Of a DNA stretch of 64,000 nt, positions 13,479 through 42,800 are shown piece after piece. Within the stretch, counting starts at the first letter, position 1; the number at the start of each line of letters is the position of its first letter. The position numbers and the translations under genes are program-made. Below the pieces are notes generated by a model. The model worked only from the letters and a program-made list of their open reading frames with translations. It was not told where the DNA came from and searched no databases. The DNA comes from Rhynchonema sp. JSB1_4 (lineage: Eukaryota; Nematoda; Chromadorea; Monhysterida; Xyalidae), in the NCBI GenBank assembly GCA_030248065.1, contig JASAMV010007064.1, forward strand, positions 124,001-188,000, read 5' to 3'.

Positions 13479-13528
13479 TGAGATAAATCACGATTCAGTT
13501 GCTTCGGTTGCTGCGTTGATTCGGAGTG

Positions 13529-14911
13529 TCAATCAATGTCCAAGTCACTTTCTGGTTGTTTTCCCACGCCAATCGGTTGCAGTGGCGGTTCGGACATGGA
13601 TTGGAGCAGATTCCATAGATTCGGATGCAGTGCCGTGCGACGACGATTGTCGGTGACGTGATTGGCGTGGTAGGACAGTTCTGGGGTGGGTTACGACAGG
13701 AATGGGTTACGGTAGTGATGGGTTACGGTAGTTGTGTGTTACGGTAGATATGGATAAGAGTTTGTCTACGTTTTGAACTCACTCGTGGTGCCATTCGGCC
13801 GCATCAACACACTTTGTTCGATCGTGTAATGATGACATCGGTTACTGTAGCCACTTCGATGCGCCATGTGAAGACGGAGACACAGCGGCACGTGGTTGAA
13901 CTGAATGAAATAGAGAATACTGCGCCTTGTGTTTGTGCCCTGAATTACAAAGGGAAGTCGATGCAACTTTTAGCGCCAATTCGGTGTATCTGGGCGACAT
14001 TGAAGTCGGACACTGTGGTTGTGGATAGTAGAGCACCGCCGCTTGACCACTCGATCGCAATTTGAGTTCGGCATCACGCGCCGTGCACACACCTGGGCGG
14101 TGCATTGGGTAGATTGTGAAACATCAAATGGGCAACACTTAGCGCGTCTCACCCATGTAAAGCTGTGGCTTCGACAACGGGGGTGCGGCTTGAGTGCCTC
14201 GTCTCACCGTCGGCTCGATAAAACTGGAAAACTTGTGATGTGAGATTGGAAAAGGTGCCGTGTTTCGAGTGTGATTACCTGACGCGTTGTTGATCGTTTG
14301 ATTGGTTGTTGTAGTTCGATGGTTGTGACATGGCACTGGTGGATCGGGATTGAATCACGTCGATTCGATCTGAAATAAATGCAATTGTTGTTGTTGTTCA
14401 ATAATACCCCTTCAAACTCGACCCATTCATCCAAACCCAACCACCACCGACTTCTCCACATCATCAACGCCGAATCACTCCGACTGCTGCACGGTGTTGT
14501 GTTGTTCGTTGATGTTTCACTGTTCAGTCCGATTCGTATTGGTGATGGATCTGGGTTGAACAACCAATCGAAAATGGCACTGTCATTCTGACTGACTGAT
14601 GTTTCATGTGTGGATTGTGTGTGATGACTGACACTCGGTGTGGCCGGTGGCGATGGGTACATGTGAGATTCGAATGAACTGCAAGCGGTGTCGGTTTAAG
14701 GTGGCTTAAATGGAATTTGCTTATCTCGGTGCACAGCAGTGCGCGCACGGCACTAATATTCTGATTTCAAGAAAACAGCGAACCTGTTATCAAGAATGTT
14801 GAAGTCCGCCAACGTCGACGCGCTATTTTGTGGTCGAATTTGCGCGGCGATCTCGCTTGCCGTCGATGTTGGTGATCGATTGGATGGTTGATTTGGGTCA
14901 GATGAAATCAT
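13529..14911 (-). CDS. Unrecognised protein: disordered N-terminus, conserved-looking C-terminus
   Basis: Read on the minus strand from ATG 14911: exons 14911-14784, 14678 to 14437 (or 14479), 14369-14279, 14223-14153, 14092-13968, 13900-13783, 13680-13529, all phases compatible, 308 or 294 aa. The first half is Ser/Thr/Pro/Asn-rich (for example HMYPSPPATPS, NDSAIFDWLFNPD). From about residue 150 the sequence becomes ordered in character, with alternating hydrophobics and several Cys/His (VLYYPQPQCP, YTELALKFNHVPLCLRLHMA, NRCHHYTI, RRRTALHPNLWNLLQSM), ending in an acidic ESDLDID tail. I could not match it to a family; a transcription regulator is one possibility. It is head-to-head with the ACK kinase gene, 442 bp between start codons. 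Confidence 0.62.
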
Positions 14912-15353
14912 GATGCGAATGATGGATTTGTGGTGATTTTAGAGATGTTTAGCCGTCTGTGGAAATTTGAATGAAACGCCTCTCATTTTGTTTGCCGAAC
15001 TGTTCGACAGTGGAATTTCGCCCCGAACGGAGGCCAATGCTCAATGCATGCAGATGCATATATAATAAAAGTGTCATTGTCAATAAAGGACTTATACACG
15101 GTTGCACACAACCTGAGATCGACAAACCAACCAAAATCGGTAATACGCCAAAATCAACCGACGGCACCAATCCAACACTCATGGACACTCAATCGGTCTG
15201 AGGCAAGGAATTTCTTCTCTTTGTTGGTTAGGCCTGAGACGGCGACCTTCAAAAATCCGTGAATTGTGAATTTATTCACTGTTCTTTCTTATCTCAGGTT
15301 TTTTGTCATGCTCATGATTCATTTATATTCTTGAATTGTTCAGTGCAGAAGCA
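14912..15353. promoter_or_regulatory. Shared promoter region of two divergent genes
   Basis: 442 bp separate the minus-strand ATG at 14911 and the ACK ATG at 15354. An A/T-rich TATA-like stretch (ATATATAATAAAA, about 15058-15070) lies within. The ACK first coding exon may begin after an acceptor-like TTGTTCAG just upstream of 15342, in which case part of this is a 5' UTR intron. Confidence 0.45.
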
Positions 15354-31061
<15,708 letters not shown>

Positions 31062-31979
31062 TCGATTGGGCCTTTTCAGTTTGTTGTTGATGCATTTTGA
31101 TAGTGAACCTTTTAGTGGCCTGAGCACTAGCTGCTGTCATAAATGACAGCGGATGAATCGAAATTGTACATAAGCCTGATTTATTTTAGTTTTTTACTGT
31201 TCGCGTATAATTAACCCCAATCTCTGGCAGTCGATTCTGATTTTATGAAATGCAGGTATCCTACCGCTGGGCGTGCTCCTCAGATTTCCACACAAGTCTC
31301 CCATTTTTGTTGTTTTTTTGGCATAAGTGCAGTATATTCATTATTTTGCTCCAGCTTTTAGCCGTTCATGTGCTTGTACATTGTCTGCTGTGTATCATGT
31401 AATCCCACAAATTCAACACGAAATGCTACTTACCATATTTGCTGTTTTCAATATTTGCGTCAAAGTTGTTTTGAAGAACTGGCCTTGGCGAGCATTTATT
31501 TCTTCGAACGAACATGCGCTCCGCCGGTTCTTGCTTGCTGCTGCTATGTGAGTACAGTTGTGATTTGAAGTTACCTAATTGCTTCATAAAACGTTGTGTC
31601 AAAATTTGTTTCTTCATATTTTAGTGTCAGTTGCCTGATCTTTCCGTTTCTTTTTTCGTTGTCCTGTCTACGTTGTGTTATTCATACTTTATCAGTCGTT
31701 TATTTATGTGGCACTTTTGTAACCCTAACAATTGTATCATACCAATTTTTCGCAATCAAGCAGTTGCAGTTATCATGAAGTGCAAGACTTTAGCGTTTCT
31801 AGCGTTATGATTACTGTATGTATGTGATAAAGTTTTATTGAAATCAAACCGTTGTTCGTGCCTCAGATTACTGGTTGAAATAGCCACGCACATTTCTTGG
31901 AAAGCGCTTACTATAATAATTCACCTAAAATTCGTTGACAGTTTGTCGAGTGACAACATTTTTCAGCTTTACCGAAACG
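31062..31979. other. ACK 3' region and FIS1 upstream region
   Basis: T-rich, no recognisable gene, no AATAAA in clear position after the ACK stop. The last 30 bp before the FIS1 ATG contain TTTTTCAGC, which could be an acceptor for a 5' UTR intron or a trans-splice site. Confidence 0.45.
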
Positions 31980-32856
31980 ATGTGCGATAAGCATGCAGCC
32001 ACGTCTGCTATTGATGATACGATAACGCCCGAACAAGTGGCGGTAGGCGTGATTTTGTGTTGTATGTTTTAGCATTTTTTGTCAATTTTGAGCACAGTTC
32101 CAATCGGCAGGAATATGAAACATCATACAACGCACGCGTCCGGTCGGGCGGCCATGCTTCGCCGCGCCAAACGTGTGACTACGCATTTGCGTTGACGCAC
32201 TCGCAAAGACGATCCGATATTCCGTTGGGCATTTCACTCTTCAATGGTGGGCGTTTGTTGTTAATTTTCTTGTGTACGTGAAATTTAGATTGTTTCTTTA
32301 TCCAATTTTATCTGCAGATCTAAGGCATCGCGCCGACGCCGGTAGCGATGTGGTTGATGACGCTCGGTACTTCACTGCCGCTGCGTACGCCCGATTGCAG
32401 GTCAGTTACTGGTTATGCAATAGAATTATCAGTTTACTAAAACAGGAAGACGTATGTCTGTCTGTGGCCCCCTCCCTCGGAGGTGCGGACGGGTCAATTT
32501 TCACGGGTAGGTTTGGGTATGCTAGCCGGGCCGTAGGCACAGCTCCCGTCTAGTTTAGAAAATTTTTAATACGCGCCTTGTTCAGAATTACGACCGTGCC
32601 CTGGCGGTGATCGCTGATCGAGACAAAGCCGTGCACGGACAGAGAAATACGAGATTTGATGCGCTGAGATACGAAATCCAGTGGCGAAAGGCCAAAGGTG
32701 ATTATTTGAATTGTTTATGTTTTCTTGTGAATATTAATGAACATATTTATTTTTTTAGACTGTTCAGGTGTTATCTATCAAAGTGCGGTAACAGTCGGAG
32801 TGGGCGTGGTGGCCGGTTTGATTATTTGGAAAATCATATCAATGAGATCGCGTTGA
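31980..32856 (+). CDS. FIS1: Mitochondrial fission 1 protein
   Basis: Exons 31980-32042, 32111-32246, 32318-32400, 32586-32697, 32759-32856; 492 nt, 163 aa, close to the usual 150. Fis1 is a tail-anchored outer-membrane protein of mitochondria and peroxisomes with two TPR-like repeats that takes part in organelle division and mitophagy. Seen: CDYAFALTHSQRRSDIPLGI (the family's YAWCLVRS...DIRKGI block), a second TPR (ARYFTAAAYARLQNYDRALA), then a C-terminal membrane segment (VTVGVGVVAGLIIW) with a short basic tail KIISMRSR, as expected for a tail anchor. The N-terminus is about ten residues longer than the human one. A repeat sits in intron 3. Confidence 0.93.
32436..32560 (+). repeat. Dispersed repeat, copy 1 (in FIS1 intron 3)
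   Basis: Starts ACTAAAACAGGAAGACGTAT and runs through GGCCCCCTCCCTCG, GCGGACGGGTCAATTTTCAC and GGGCCGTAGGCAC. A second copy is at about 60608-60790. Copy 2 has an expanded TATG microsatellite and an extra GC-rich part. Confidence 0.75.
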
Positions 32857-33835
32857 AGCATCTGTTCATTTGTAGAAATTCGCTTTGAAGTTATTTGTTA
32901 TTGTGCCAGTATATGAAATAGCTGTACCGTGTCTGCACCATGAAATTTGCGCCTGAAATTGTATACACTCTGTCAGGTCCAAAGCATGCATGAAAATAGC
33001 AATTGTCTTCCCATATTATTGTTGTTAGTATGTATTTGTATTGTTTGTATACCTAGTTCTGGGGGTGTTCGCTTTTTTTACTCATGAGATCTCTGATCCC
33101 GCGCTTGCCGGTTTGTCCGCACGATGTGGGTTTTCGATGGAAAGTTTCTGTTTTCGTGGTGTTTACTGTTGTTGTGGTGCTGTTCTGTTCTTACCCCGTG
33201 TCGAATTTCTACTTTTTCGCAAATCACTGTGGTGCACTGTTCGATCTTTACTGATTCATTCCCAAAGTCTCTCGAAAGAGAACATGCTGCGGATTCGATG
33301 TTTTGCAAAATGTGACATGAAAATTGGAAACCCTTGTATAAAAATGAAAGTGCTACTTGGGAGGCAGTTACTCATTGTTTAGTTTCATGTGCAGTTTTTG
33401 CTGCTAATTCGCGCTATACTTTTCTCGCCATGATTTCATCGTCCTGAACTTAAAAAATTGCAGTTTTCAGTTGATGACAAGATTTAAACCAACCACGCTT
33501 TGGATGTTGGAGTTGGTTGGTGCTAATGCTGTTGTGAGCTGTGGGTGAGCACGGCCCAGAACAGCCAAGCCGGTGTTATCAAGGACACGTCAGTCACGCT
33601 GCGTTCCATCGGTGCACGACGCAGACTACGTTCTGTGGTTTTCCATTCCAGCGTTTTATTTTTGCTTGCTTCTGTGGTAAGTTGTAAGTGCAGGTTTTTC
33701 GTGTTTGGTGACTCATCATTTTCCACATTATTATCGCTTTGTATTGTAACAGTACTGTAAGGAAATCTGGCACTGATTGCAGAACACAAACAATCTTCAA
33801 TTTTGCGGTGCATATCTCCCTGATTCCCGACAGAA
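32857..33835. other. FIS1-UGGT intergenic, no gene seen
   Basis: About 1 kb, T-rich. A small open frame around 33041-33382 has no homology. The UGGT ATG at 33836 follows TTCCCGACAGAA. Confidence 0.5.
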
Positions 33836-36800
33836 ATGGGTCGGACGACTGCGTTGTCATTCGCACTTGTCGCTTTGGTTTGCCTTTTAATTTTCACGCA
33901 AGTGCATGGCGCATCGAAGGCGCAGTCAATTGTGACCTCATTGGACACAAAATGGGCACAAACCAGTCTTGTGGCTGAAATCAGGTTGGGGAAATATTTT
34001 TTTGCTATCGATTCATGCAAATTTGGTCTTTTTAATTTGGATTGTGATTTTTTTCAGTGAATTTCTGGCCAAGGACGGCAGCCACCATTTCTGGGATTTC
34101 ATCGACGTGATTACCAAACATGAGAAAGCGCAACAATTGATGGAATGTGGGTTGCGGCATTTTGTTTTTTGTGTACAACATCTGTTTTTGAGCACCAAAT
34201 AATAATAATATTTCAGTTTCACAAAAAGACCTGTACGATTTCGCCATTCGGCAAGCACAATCACTAATCAGTCGGCCCAGGGTTGAACTGTTGCGATTTG
34301 CGATCTCGTTGAGAGCGCACTCACCAACGGTCGAGCTACACAGACAGGTACGGGCTGGGAATGGACGGGAAAAGTAGGGATGGGACCCGGAAAATGTACA
34401 TTTTATTTTACTTCAACCTTCAACCACATGAGAGTAATTGCAAAAGAAACCAATAATCATGATTATTTCATCAAACATGATTGTGCGTTCGATTTGCGTC
34501 CCATGTTCTTGCTGTCATGCTCATCAGTTTGGATTTTGCAAAAAAAAATTTATTCAATCCAATCCAACAAACGTCCATATTCCAGTTGGCCACATCCCAC
34601 CCCGAATCGCAACGTTGTGCTGCGTTCATTGACGTGAATGGTCAAGCGACATGTCTGCCTGGACAGCTCAATGATTTGCTTGAGCACGCTGCCGATCGGT
34701 GAGGGAAAATTTTTTTAATTTTACCAGCGACATGTAAAATTATGTTTTTGATGTGTGTTGGAAAGTTATCGCCCAAAAATGTTTTACACATGCGCAAAGT
34801 CTGCGGGTGAGACCATGTGACATGATCTTATTTCTTCTTTCCTCGTGACTGAAACAAAGCAAATCAGTTAAATTCTGGTATGAATGCTAAAAAATGAAAA
34901 CAACCTGGCTGGAACCATCCAGCGTTCATGTCATTGTCAGCAAAGCTTCGAAAGAAAAAAATTTAAAAAATATCCCGTTTCTCAGCGACCCGTCGCCGAC
35001 CTTTACGTCCGACCATCATTTCATCGGCACGCGTGGTCTGCCGATTGTTGTGATTTTGTACGCGAACATCGTCCACCCGGTCGGACAGAAGTTCCATCGC
35101 GACTTGGCCCGATTGGCTGAGCAGCGCAGAATCGATTATGTGTTCCGACATTTCGATTACAGCGAGGTGCTAGATTTGGATCGTAACGTTGTTTGTGCTT
35201 CAATTCGATTTTATGATTTTTATTTTATTATGTCTAGGAAAGAGAAACGAAACGCGTTCGATTATCTGGTTATGGCGTTGAACTGGCGATAAAGAGCACC
35301 GAATACAAGGCACAAGATGATTCCAAGATCAAAGGTTTCGATTTATTTGGGATTTTTCCATGTTTGTTTTTATTTATATTACCTGTTTTCACCCACCCTT
35401 GAATACTGTGGCAAAAACCATCATCCCACGGTTTAGCAATATGCAAAACATTTCCTGTGCAGATTTTAAAAATGGATAAATTAACCTGACCTGTGTTCGG
35501 TTTATTTCAGCGAACGTCACTGAATCCGGCGCTGTGATTGAAGAGGAGGAAGAAACAGAAGATCTGCGCGGATTCAACTTCAAACTTTTGAAGTTATTTC
35601 ATTTCGACAAATTTGCTTTTCCCCACATTTGTATTTTGTTGTTCATCACATTTCAAGCTCAGCTTTTCCCACAATGAAGCAAAATTCCACTTCCAGAAAA
35701 CTGCACCCCGACCTCAAAGACAATCTGAACGATCTGAAATCGCATTTGTTTGAAGCAGATGAGCTGAAACCACTGAAAGTTTGGCAGCTGCAAGATTTGA
35801 GTTATCAAGCCGGACAACGGGTGTTGAATGCGGCGAAGGACGAAGCTCTCGACGTTATGAAGGAAATCAGTCAGAACTTTCCGCTGCACGCGCGGTTAGT
35901 GACAGTGTGGTTGTTAGAAATATTTGTGCTGTGCGTATAACACGCTGTTTTTGCTGCAAATGCTGTTCCATTCTGTGAGGCAATGTTCCAAGAAATCTTC
36001 GCGTGAGATGCGAGAGCGGTAGTGTTGCTGTGAAAAGCAGGCCACAAGGCGCTGCCTAGGGTTGTGCTCCAAACTCGAATAATTCTGAATTTCTTAACAT
36101 GCGCTTTTTCCAAATTCTTTCCAGAACGTTGAAAAAAGTCTTTCAGCGACCTAACGCGCACCACGGTGAAGTCCGACTTTCGGTCCGAAGTCGAAGCGAA
36201 TCAGGAGAAATGGGAAGACATCGGTGTGGCCGTTGGCGATTCGGCGTTGTTCATCAACGGTATCCTCACAGATTTGGACTCAATGGATGTTTACCAGTTG
36301 TTGGATATGTTGAAGAAAGAGGAACGACTCGCCGATGGATTCTTTCAGGTCGAGAAATGTTCTGTCGCTTGCATATTTTTTAACGATTATAGTAAACTTC
36401 CAAATTCGCTGCCACACAGTGAAATACGCCCTATAGTTAATGTCACGTTCTAAACCCGAAAGTCAACCTTTGAAACATTCGGGCAGCAGACGTACGTGCA
36501 GCTTGCCAGCCAGCCAGGCAGCTGCGCGCAATGTTTCAGAACTGCGTGTGGTTAGCGTTCCGGTTCAGAACGTGATATTAACTACGGGGTGTACTTTATT
36601 GTGCGGCAGCGAATTTGGAAAAATTTACTATATCACATTTTTATGATAAAGCTGTGTTTAGCCGCCCACGACAACTGCTGAAACACTCAAAGAAACTAGC
36701 TGTTTCAGATGGGATTTCGCCGGGAATATCTAACACTGGTCATGAATCTTGACCTGCGTGAAGACCAATCACAGTATGCGATTGACTACAGGGAGGCGTT

Positions 36801-39800
36801 GCCGGACGTTAGTTCATTTCCTGTGTGAAACATATTTTTTCTCTTTTATTGTGTTTCATTTTTTGTTTGGTTTCAGTACGTGAACGATCTGGACAACGAC
36901 CCCGAGTACAAGGAGTGGGGCAACTCAGTGCAAATGATGATCCAACCGTATTTCCCGGGCATGATCCGGCCGATTGCGCGAAACTTCTTCACGCTATTGT
37001 TTGTCGTTAATCCGGCCCAGCGCAGTGGATTCAATTTGCTGAAGATCGCGTACTCTTTCTATGCGCATCAGATTCCGATACGGTAAGTTAGAGAATTAAT
37101 GGCAGAGTGCTATGATATACTTTTGGGTGCGTTCTGCGGATTAACGGTACAACGTTTTGTTATCGTGCCTATTGTATTTGTTTTGCTTCACTGCTCTTCA
37201 ATGACGCATAAGACAACGCAGATAAATTAAGCCATGAAACCATAGTTGTTACAAGATTGTGTCCATCGCCAGTGTGGTTTGGGGCACTCGGCTTTTGAAT
37301 ACCTTCGCAAAAAACCGGTGAACATTTTGGAAAATAAAAGCATGTTGCAAAAAGTCATACACAGCTCAGATTTCGGTATCACATGGAGAATTATCTTGGC
37401 AAGGAATAATGAACGTTTTGGAAAACCAAACAACTCAAATTTCAGTATCGCATTGAGCTTCGTGGTGAATACGGATCGTGCCGTGTCTGGCTACGACGAT
37501 GTCGGTGTGGCATTGCTGAATCTCTACAATTTCTTCAAAGACGACACCGGGCGCACGTCAAAGGGCCTCAGAGCCATTAGTGACGTACGTTGGTTTGGAC
37601 TTTCGATTGACGGGGAGGGAATTGAATTTGGGTTGAGTTTCGTTGTGTTTTTGGTTCAGCTTTGCAAATCTGGGTAGTTTATATCTGAAATGTACGTTCA
37701 GTATCATGGTCACACTACGTATATAGAACACAGATGGGCGCTCGCCAGCATGTGTTGTTCTGAAATTCTGAATTCACAAATAACCAAACCGTGACACCAA
37801 ACCCCAGTTCGGTCCGTTGTTGTGTTCTCAGGTGTTCGACGTTTCCGACGACTGGGATAATCTCAAAGTGCAGCGAGTGGTCGACTATTTCAAACGGCAC
37901 TACAAGGACGAAGACCCGGACATGGTGTTTGGTAAGGACAGCGACTACGACAAGGGCAGACAGGCCGGCGCGCAGTTTCTGCAGACTAGTGGACTCAATA
38001 CGGCACCAAAGGTGCGTTGAGATTAGTGATGGCAGTGTTTAGCGGATTTTGGATGGTTTACGGGACGGTTGCATGACGCAAGAAAGCTATTTTCACGCGC
38101 CTTTTTTGAATTGAGTCCATTTCCGGCAATCATTTCAGGTGCTGCTCAATGGTGTGGTACTGGACGAAGCTGGCATTGTGGCCGATAGGTTGGCTTTGAT
38201 GTTCCTTGGGTCATTTGTTTTCATTAATAAATGGGTACCAGACGCTAAAATGTTTTGCTATTTGTGTAAAAATGGCGGTGCTCTGATCAGATTCGTTGAT
38301 TTTATCTCGTGGCTTTTAGCCACTGTGGACGAAATAACCAAAGGTATAGAAATGGAAAAAATATTTCGATTTCCTGACAAGAAATGAGCTGTGAGCATCG
38401 CGTGGCACGTGTACAATAGGCGATTCTCTCCTCTTATGATACGACCGTATCCACTCCGATAAACAGATTCGAGGAGACCGTGATCAATACGATCATGAAA
38501 ATCACGCCTCGTATTCAACGCGCGATAATGGACGGCAAACTGACCGACAAACAAAGTGTGGGCAAATGGATTATGGAGCAGGGCGATGTGATGCCACGAC
38601 TAAATCCCAGAATTCTCGAGTCCGAAAAACGAACTGTGACGCGACCGAGGTCGAAATTTCTCGACCTCACTGATGTGATGGGTTAGTTGATTGTGTTTTC
38701 AGTTGCGAGGTCGTAACCATTAATACCAGTGTCCGGCTGGATGATGTTTCACTCACAACTTTATATGTGGAACTCGAAGGCACATTTCTGGAAAGCCAGG
38801 TTTTTCCACAATTACAACACCCATTTGATTGCAGAATACCGGCCGAGCACCCTGAATGAATTCAAAAAGCTGACCGAACGCCAGCAAAGCCAATACTTCC
38901 TTGACCGCAGCAAGTACCTGATCCGAACCTATGAGGCAGCGATGCGACCCCTGACTGTGTGGGTCGTGGGTGACATGGACACGAAGGAGGGCCGCGAATT
39001 GTTCTATCAAGCCATCAGGCATTTGGTCAGTTTGATTATTATTCATTTGTTTTTGTTCAGTTCCAAGTGTGGCCCTAATAAAGTGATCGGTTATGTAAAG
39101 TCAACTTTATATACCGTTGTGGCGGAACATTTGTTGTTCGCTGAACTTGACACAAGTTGCACATGCCCGAATAACTTCAAGTTTTGTTTGCCACTCCACT
39201 GGTTGTGACCGACAGCGTTTCCAAACGATCAAACACGCCCTGTTCCCGTTTGCAGAAACACTCGCATCAGATGCGCGTGAGTCTGATCCACAACTCGGCC
39301 AACCCGAATGCCAAACCCAGCAAGATTGCGCGATTGATCCAAGCCGCCGTACGGTTGTTGCCCGATCAACACGCCAAACAATTCGTGACGAAATTGGTGA
39401 AGGAAGAGAATGTGAAAGCGTTGTCGGATGGCAGCACGAATATCGACGAACTGGCTGTGCACGTGAGTGTGGTGGGTTGGCAGTGGATTTTTGACAAAAA
39501 TACCACTGAAAGACACGTTTTTGGGTAGCTCGCGCTCGACGTAGGTACCTAACCTGGGACAATACGCACACAACCAGGCCACAGGCCCCAACTACGTAAC
39601 TGATAGATCGGGATGAATTTGATTGATTGGCTTGCTGTGTGCTTACCGACGATGACCTGGTGCACCGCCACAGAAAAAACATAGGTAACCGTCGACAACG
39701 GGCCCTGAATTATAATACTTTGATATTCAACTGCCGCGCTTCCGTCGGCGGGACCGCGCAATGATGGAGCAAAAGAGCAAATTGGCAAATTTTTCTTATC

Positions 39801-42800
39801 GCAGGGCATGAATGTTCAAGTGTTCAAGAAGGAGCTCGGCTATATGGAGGACGACTTTCTGGCGATTCACAGCCACTACGCGGCCAAAGTGCTTGAACTG
39901 CAGCCGGGCCAGCGAGCACTGGTCGCTAATGGACAGGTATGTATGTTGTTTTATTCGGTTCATCTTTTTCACTTGCACTTGAAAAGCTTTTTTTAAGATC
40001 TTCGGCCCGCTCGATGACGAAGAGAGATTCGATGCCGAAGATTTCATGCTGCTCGAACGCTATGTGATGGCACGACATGCGGACGTGATCGCTGATCAGA
40101 TTGTTAAGTGGGAAGTGAGCAATGATGATGATAAGTGAGTGATTTTGGTGGTTTTTTTTGTTTGGTTGACGTTTTCTGCGTGTTTTCTCACACCGGTGAT
40201 TTGTGCTAAAAAGTGTTTGATAGTGTTTTATTTATTTTTTTTATCTTTGCGCTATCTCTGTAACCCAAAAGTCAATGCTTAATATAATTTTGATAAAGCA
40301 TTTTCGCTTTGCATTATGCTTGGAAGAGTTCAATGGTCCAATATATTTGATGCGAAATGGTCCGCGATCATTGCAGGGCGAGCAATCTGGTAGCGCGTGT
40401 ATCATCGCTGGTCATGACCGATCCGATACAGAAACGACGACACTGGATTCAGTTGGCCAATGACAAACACAGGTGTCTACCTCTTCATTATATTCTTATG
40501 AAACATCAGCCAGCTAACCATATTTGATTGCAGTGTGATCACGCTAACGGCTCCGTCAATGCGCTCAGCCACGTTCGACATTATGGCAATCGTTGACCCG
40601 TTGTCACGTGACGCGCAGAAAATCTCGCATCTGTTGAGTGTGCTCAAAGACGTGGTGAATGCGGACATACAGCTGGCCATGAACTGCAAGCCGAAACTGT
40701 CGGAAATGCCGCTGAAAAAGTGCGCATTTTTTTCTCTTGTTTTGTTTGTTTAGTGTTTGTCAAACTATCGACAACTGGTACTCAGGTATTCTTTGACTCA
40801 AACGTGCTGTATTTCTTCTGATAAACGCCCGGGCGCTTATTACTTGGGGTGATGGTAGCCCTGGGCCCTACGACATTAATTGGAGACGGACGCTTATGTT
40901 CTTCAGGGCATCTAGATTCGTCAGTTTTCCTTCTTTCGTCAGGTTTCTTTCTCTAGATAAAGAAACTGCCAACTTAATAGAATTTTGACGTCTCACGTAA
41001 CGCAGGTATGATCTTCTGACGTGTTACAATCGAATCCGAACACCATCAGATTACCCTTGATAGCTACTTGGTGGGAAGTTTTCAAAAATGAATCACGTTA
41101 CAGTATTTATCAACCTGAGACCGGTGCGTTTACTGCGTTTATTAGAAGAAATACAAACTATGTATTGTAGTTTCTATCGAATGATCGTCGAACCCGAGCT
41201 GCAATTCACGTCCGAAGGCGCGCTGCGACCCGGCCCGGCGGCCAGATTTGTGTCGATGCCGAAGAAAGAACTGCTCACGCTCAATGTTATACCGCCCGAT
41301 AATTGGATGGTAGATGAATCGAGAATCCATTATCCAGTTTTTCAACCTTTTATAACAATTTGCGAATTCAAAATTCAGGTTGAGGCCGTTCGGGCATTCC
41401 ACGACTTGGACAACATCAAGATGGAAACGGTGGACGGCGACATTATTGCCGAATTCGAACTCGAACATCTGTTGCTCGAAGGTCTATTTAGTTTTTTCTT
41501 TCGATGTGATTGATTTACAGAAATCTGGTTCGCAGGACATTGTTACGATGAAGTGACCGGCAATCCGCCCAGAGGTCTGCAGTTTACGTTGAGTCGACCC
41601 GGAACTGAGAATTATGAACATGATACGATTGTAATGGCTAATTTGGTCGGTGTCTTTTTTGAATCGTGAATCTGAAATTGGTTTGACGGGATGAAATGAT
41701 GCCACGATCAGTTTGACAAGCGACAAACGCGTTCATTATTTCTGCCGACTGCAACATTTTCAGGGCTATTTCCAACTGAAAGCCGCCCCGGGTGCCTGGG
41801 TGTTGCGATTGCGAACTGGGAAATCGTCAGAGATTTACGATATCACAACGTTTGTCCAGCGGTGGAACTGTTGATTTCCGTTTCAACATTCTTGAATTTC
41901 TCGTCAATTCCATTTTCACCACCAAACCAATAAATATTCATTCTTCAGCCATCTGAACACGGACTCGCCTGCCAACAGTGTCGACGTGAGTGTGCTCATC
42001 GATAGTCTCACGTCCAAAGTTATTCGCGTTCGAGTCGCGAAGAAACCGGACAAGATCAAGGCCAATCTGTTGACGGATGAAGGAGACAAGGATGAGGAGG
42101 ACGAGGAGGAGGGAGGAGGATCAATCTGGAAGACCATATCAACGTTGGTGCTGCTGCTCGCTTTTTGGTGTCTGTTTGAAAAAATGTTGAATCTGGGGTG
42201 GTTAAAAATTGTAGTGAACGAATGCTTAACACGAGGTCGGGATGCGTTCTCGGACGCATCCGAATCTCCACAACGGGAGAAAACACTGACCAGTTCACGT
42301 TGGTCAAAAAACTAACGCACCATCTCGTACCAGGACCATCATCAGCAAACACACGTGTTTCACTTTCCACCCGCGTCCGCTTTAGTGCTCCCTTTGTCAT
42401 AGTGGAAAGTGGAAACGAAAATATTTTCATTTCCAAGTTTAACATTTCCATTTTCCAATATGACCAAGCGCATACTGGAAAGTGGAAATTAAACAAAACA
42501 TTTTCTGTGTAAAATCTGACCAGTCAGTGGCCAAAAATTGAGCGGAACAAAATATGTTTTTGTCATATGTCAAAACATGACTGCTGCAGAAAATGTTTTC
42601 TTGCATTTCCACTTTCCAGCATGCCCTTAGTCATATTGGAAAATGGAAATGGAAAACTTGGACACAGAAAATATTTTCATTTCCATGTGCCACTATGATT
42701 AAGAGAGCCATAAAGCTTATATGGCTAATTAAAATACGTCCTCCTGCTCATGAACTTTGAGAAATTGGCAATTTAGATTCGTTAACGATCGTCTGATCGC

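Noticed and set aside
38794..38830. A 35-bp intron in UGGT exon 16 (GT...TTGCAG)
   Set aside because: Read-through keeps the UGGT frame and sequence; 35 bp is too short for an intron here.
39107..39682. 191-codon minus-strand frame
   Set aside because: Antisense of UGGT exon 17 and its introns; UGGT homology fixes the plus strand.
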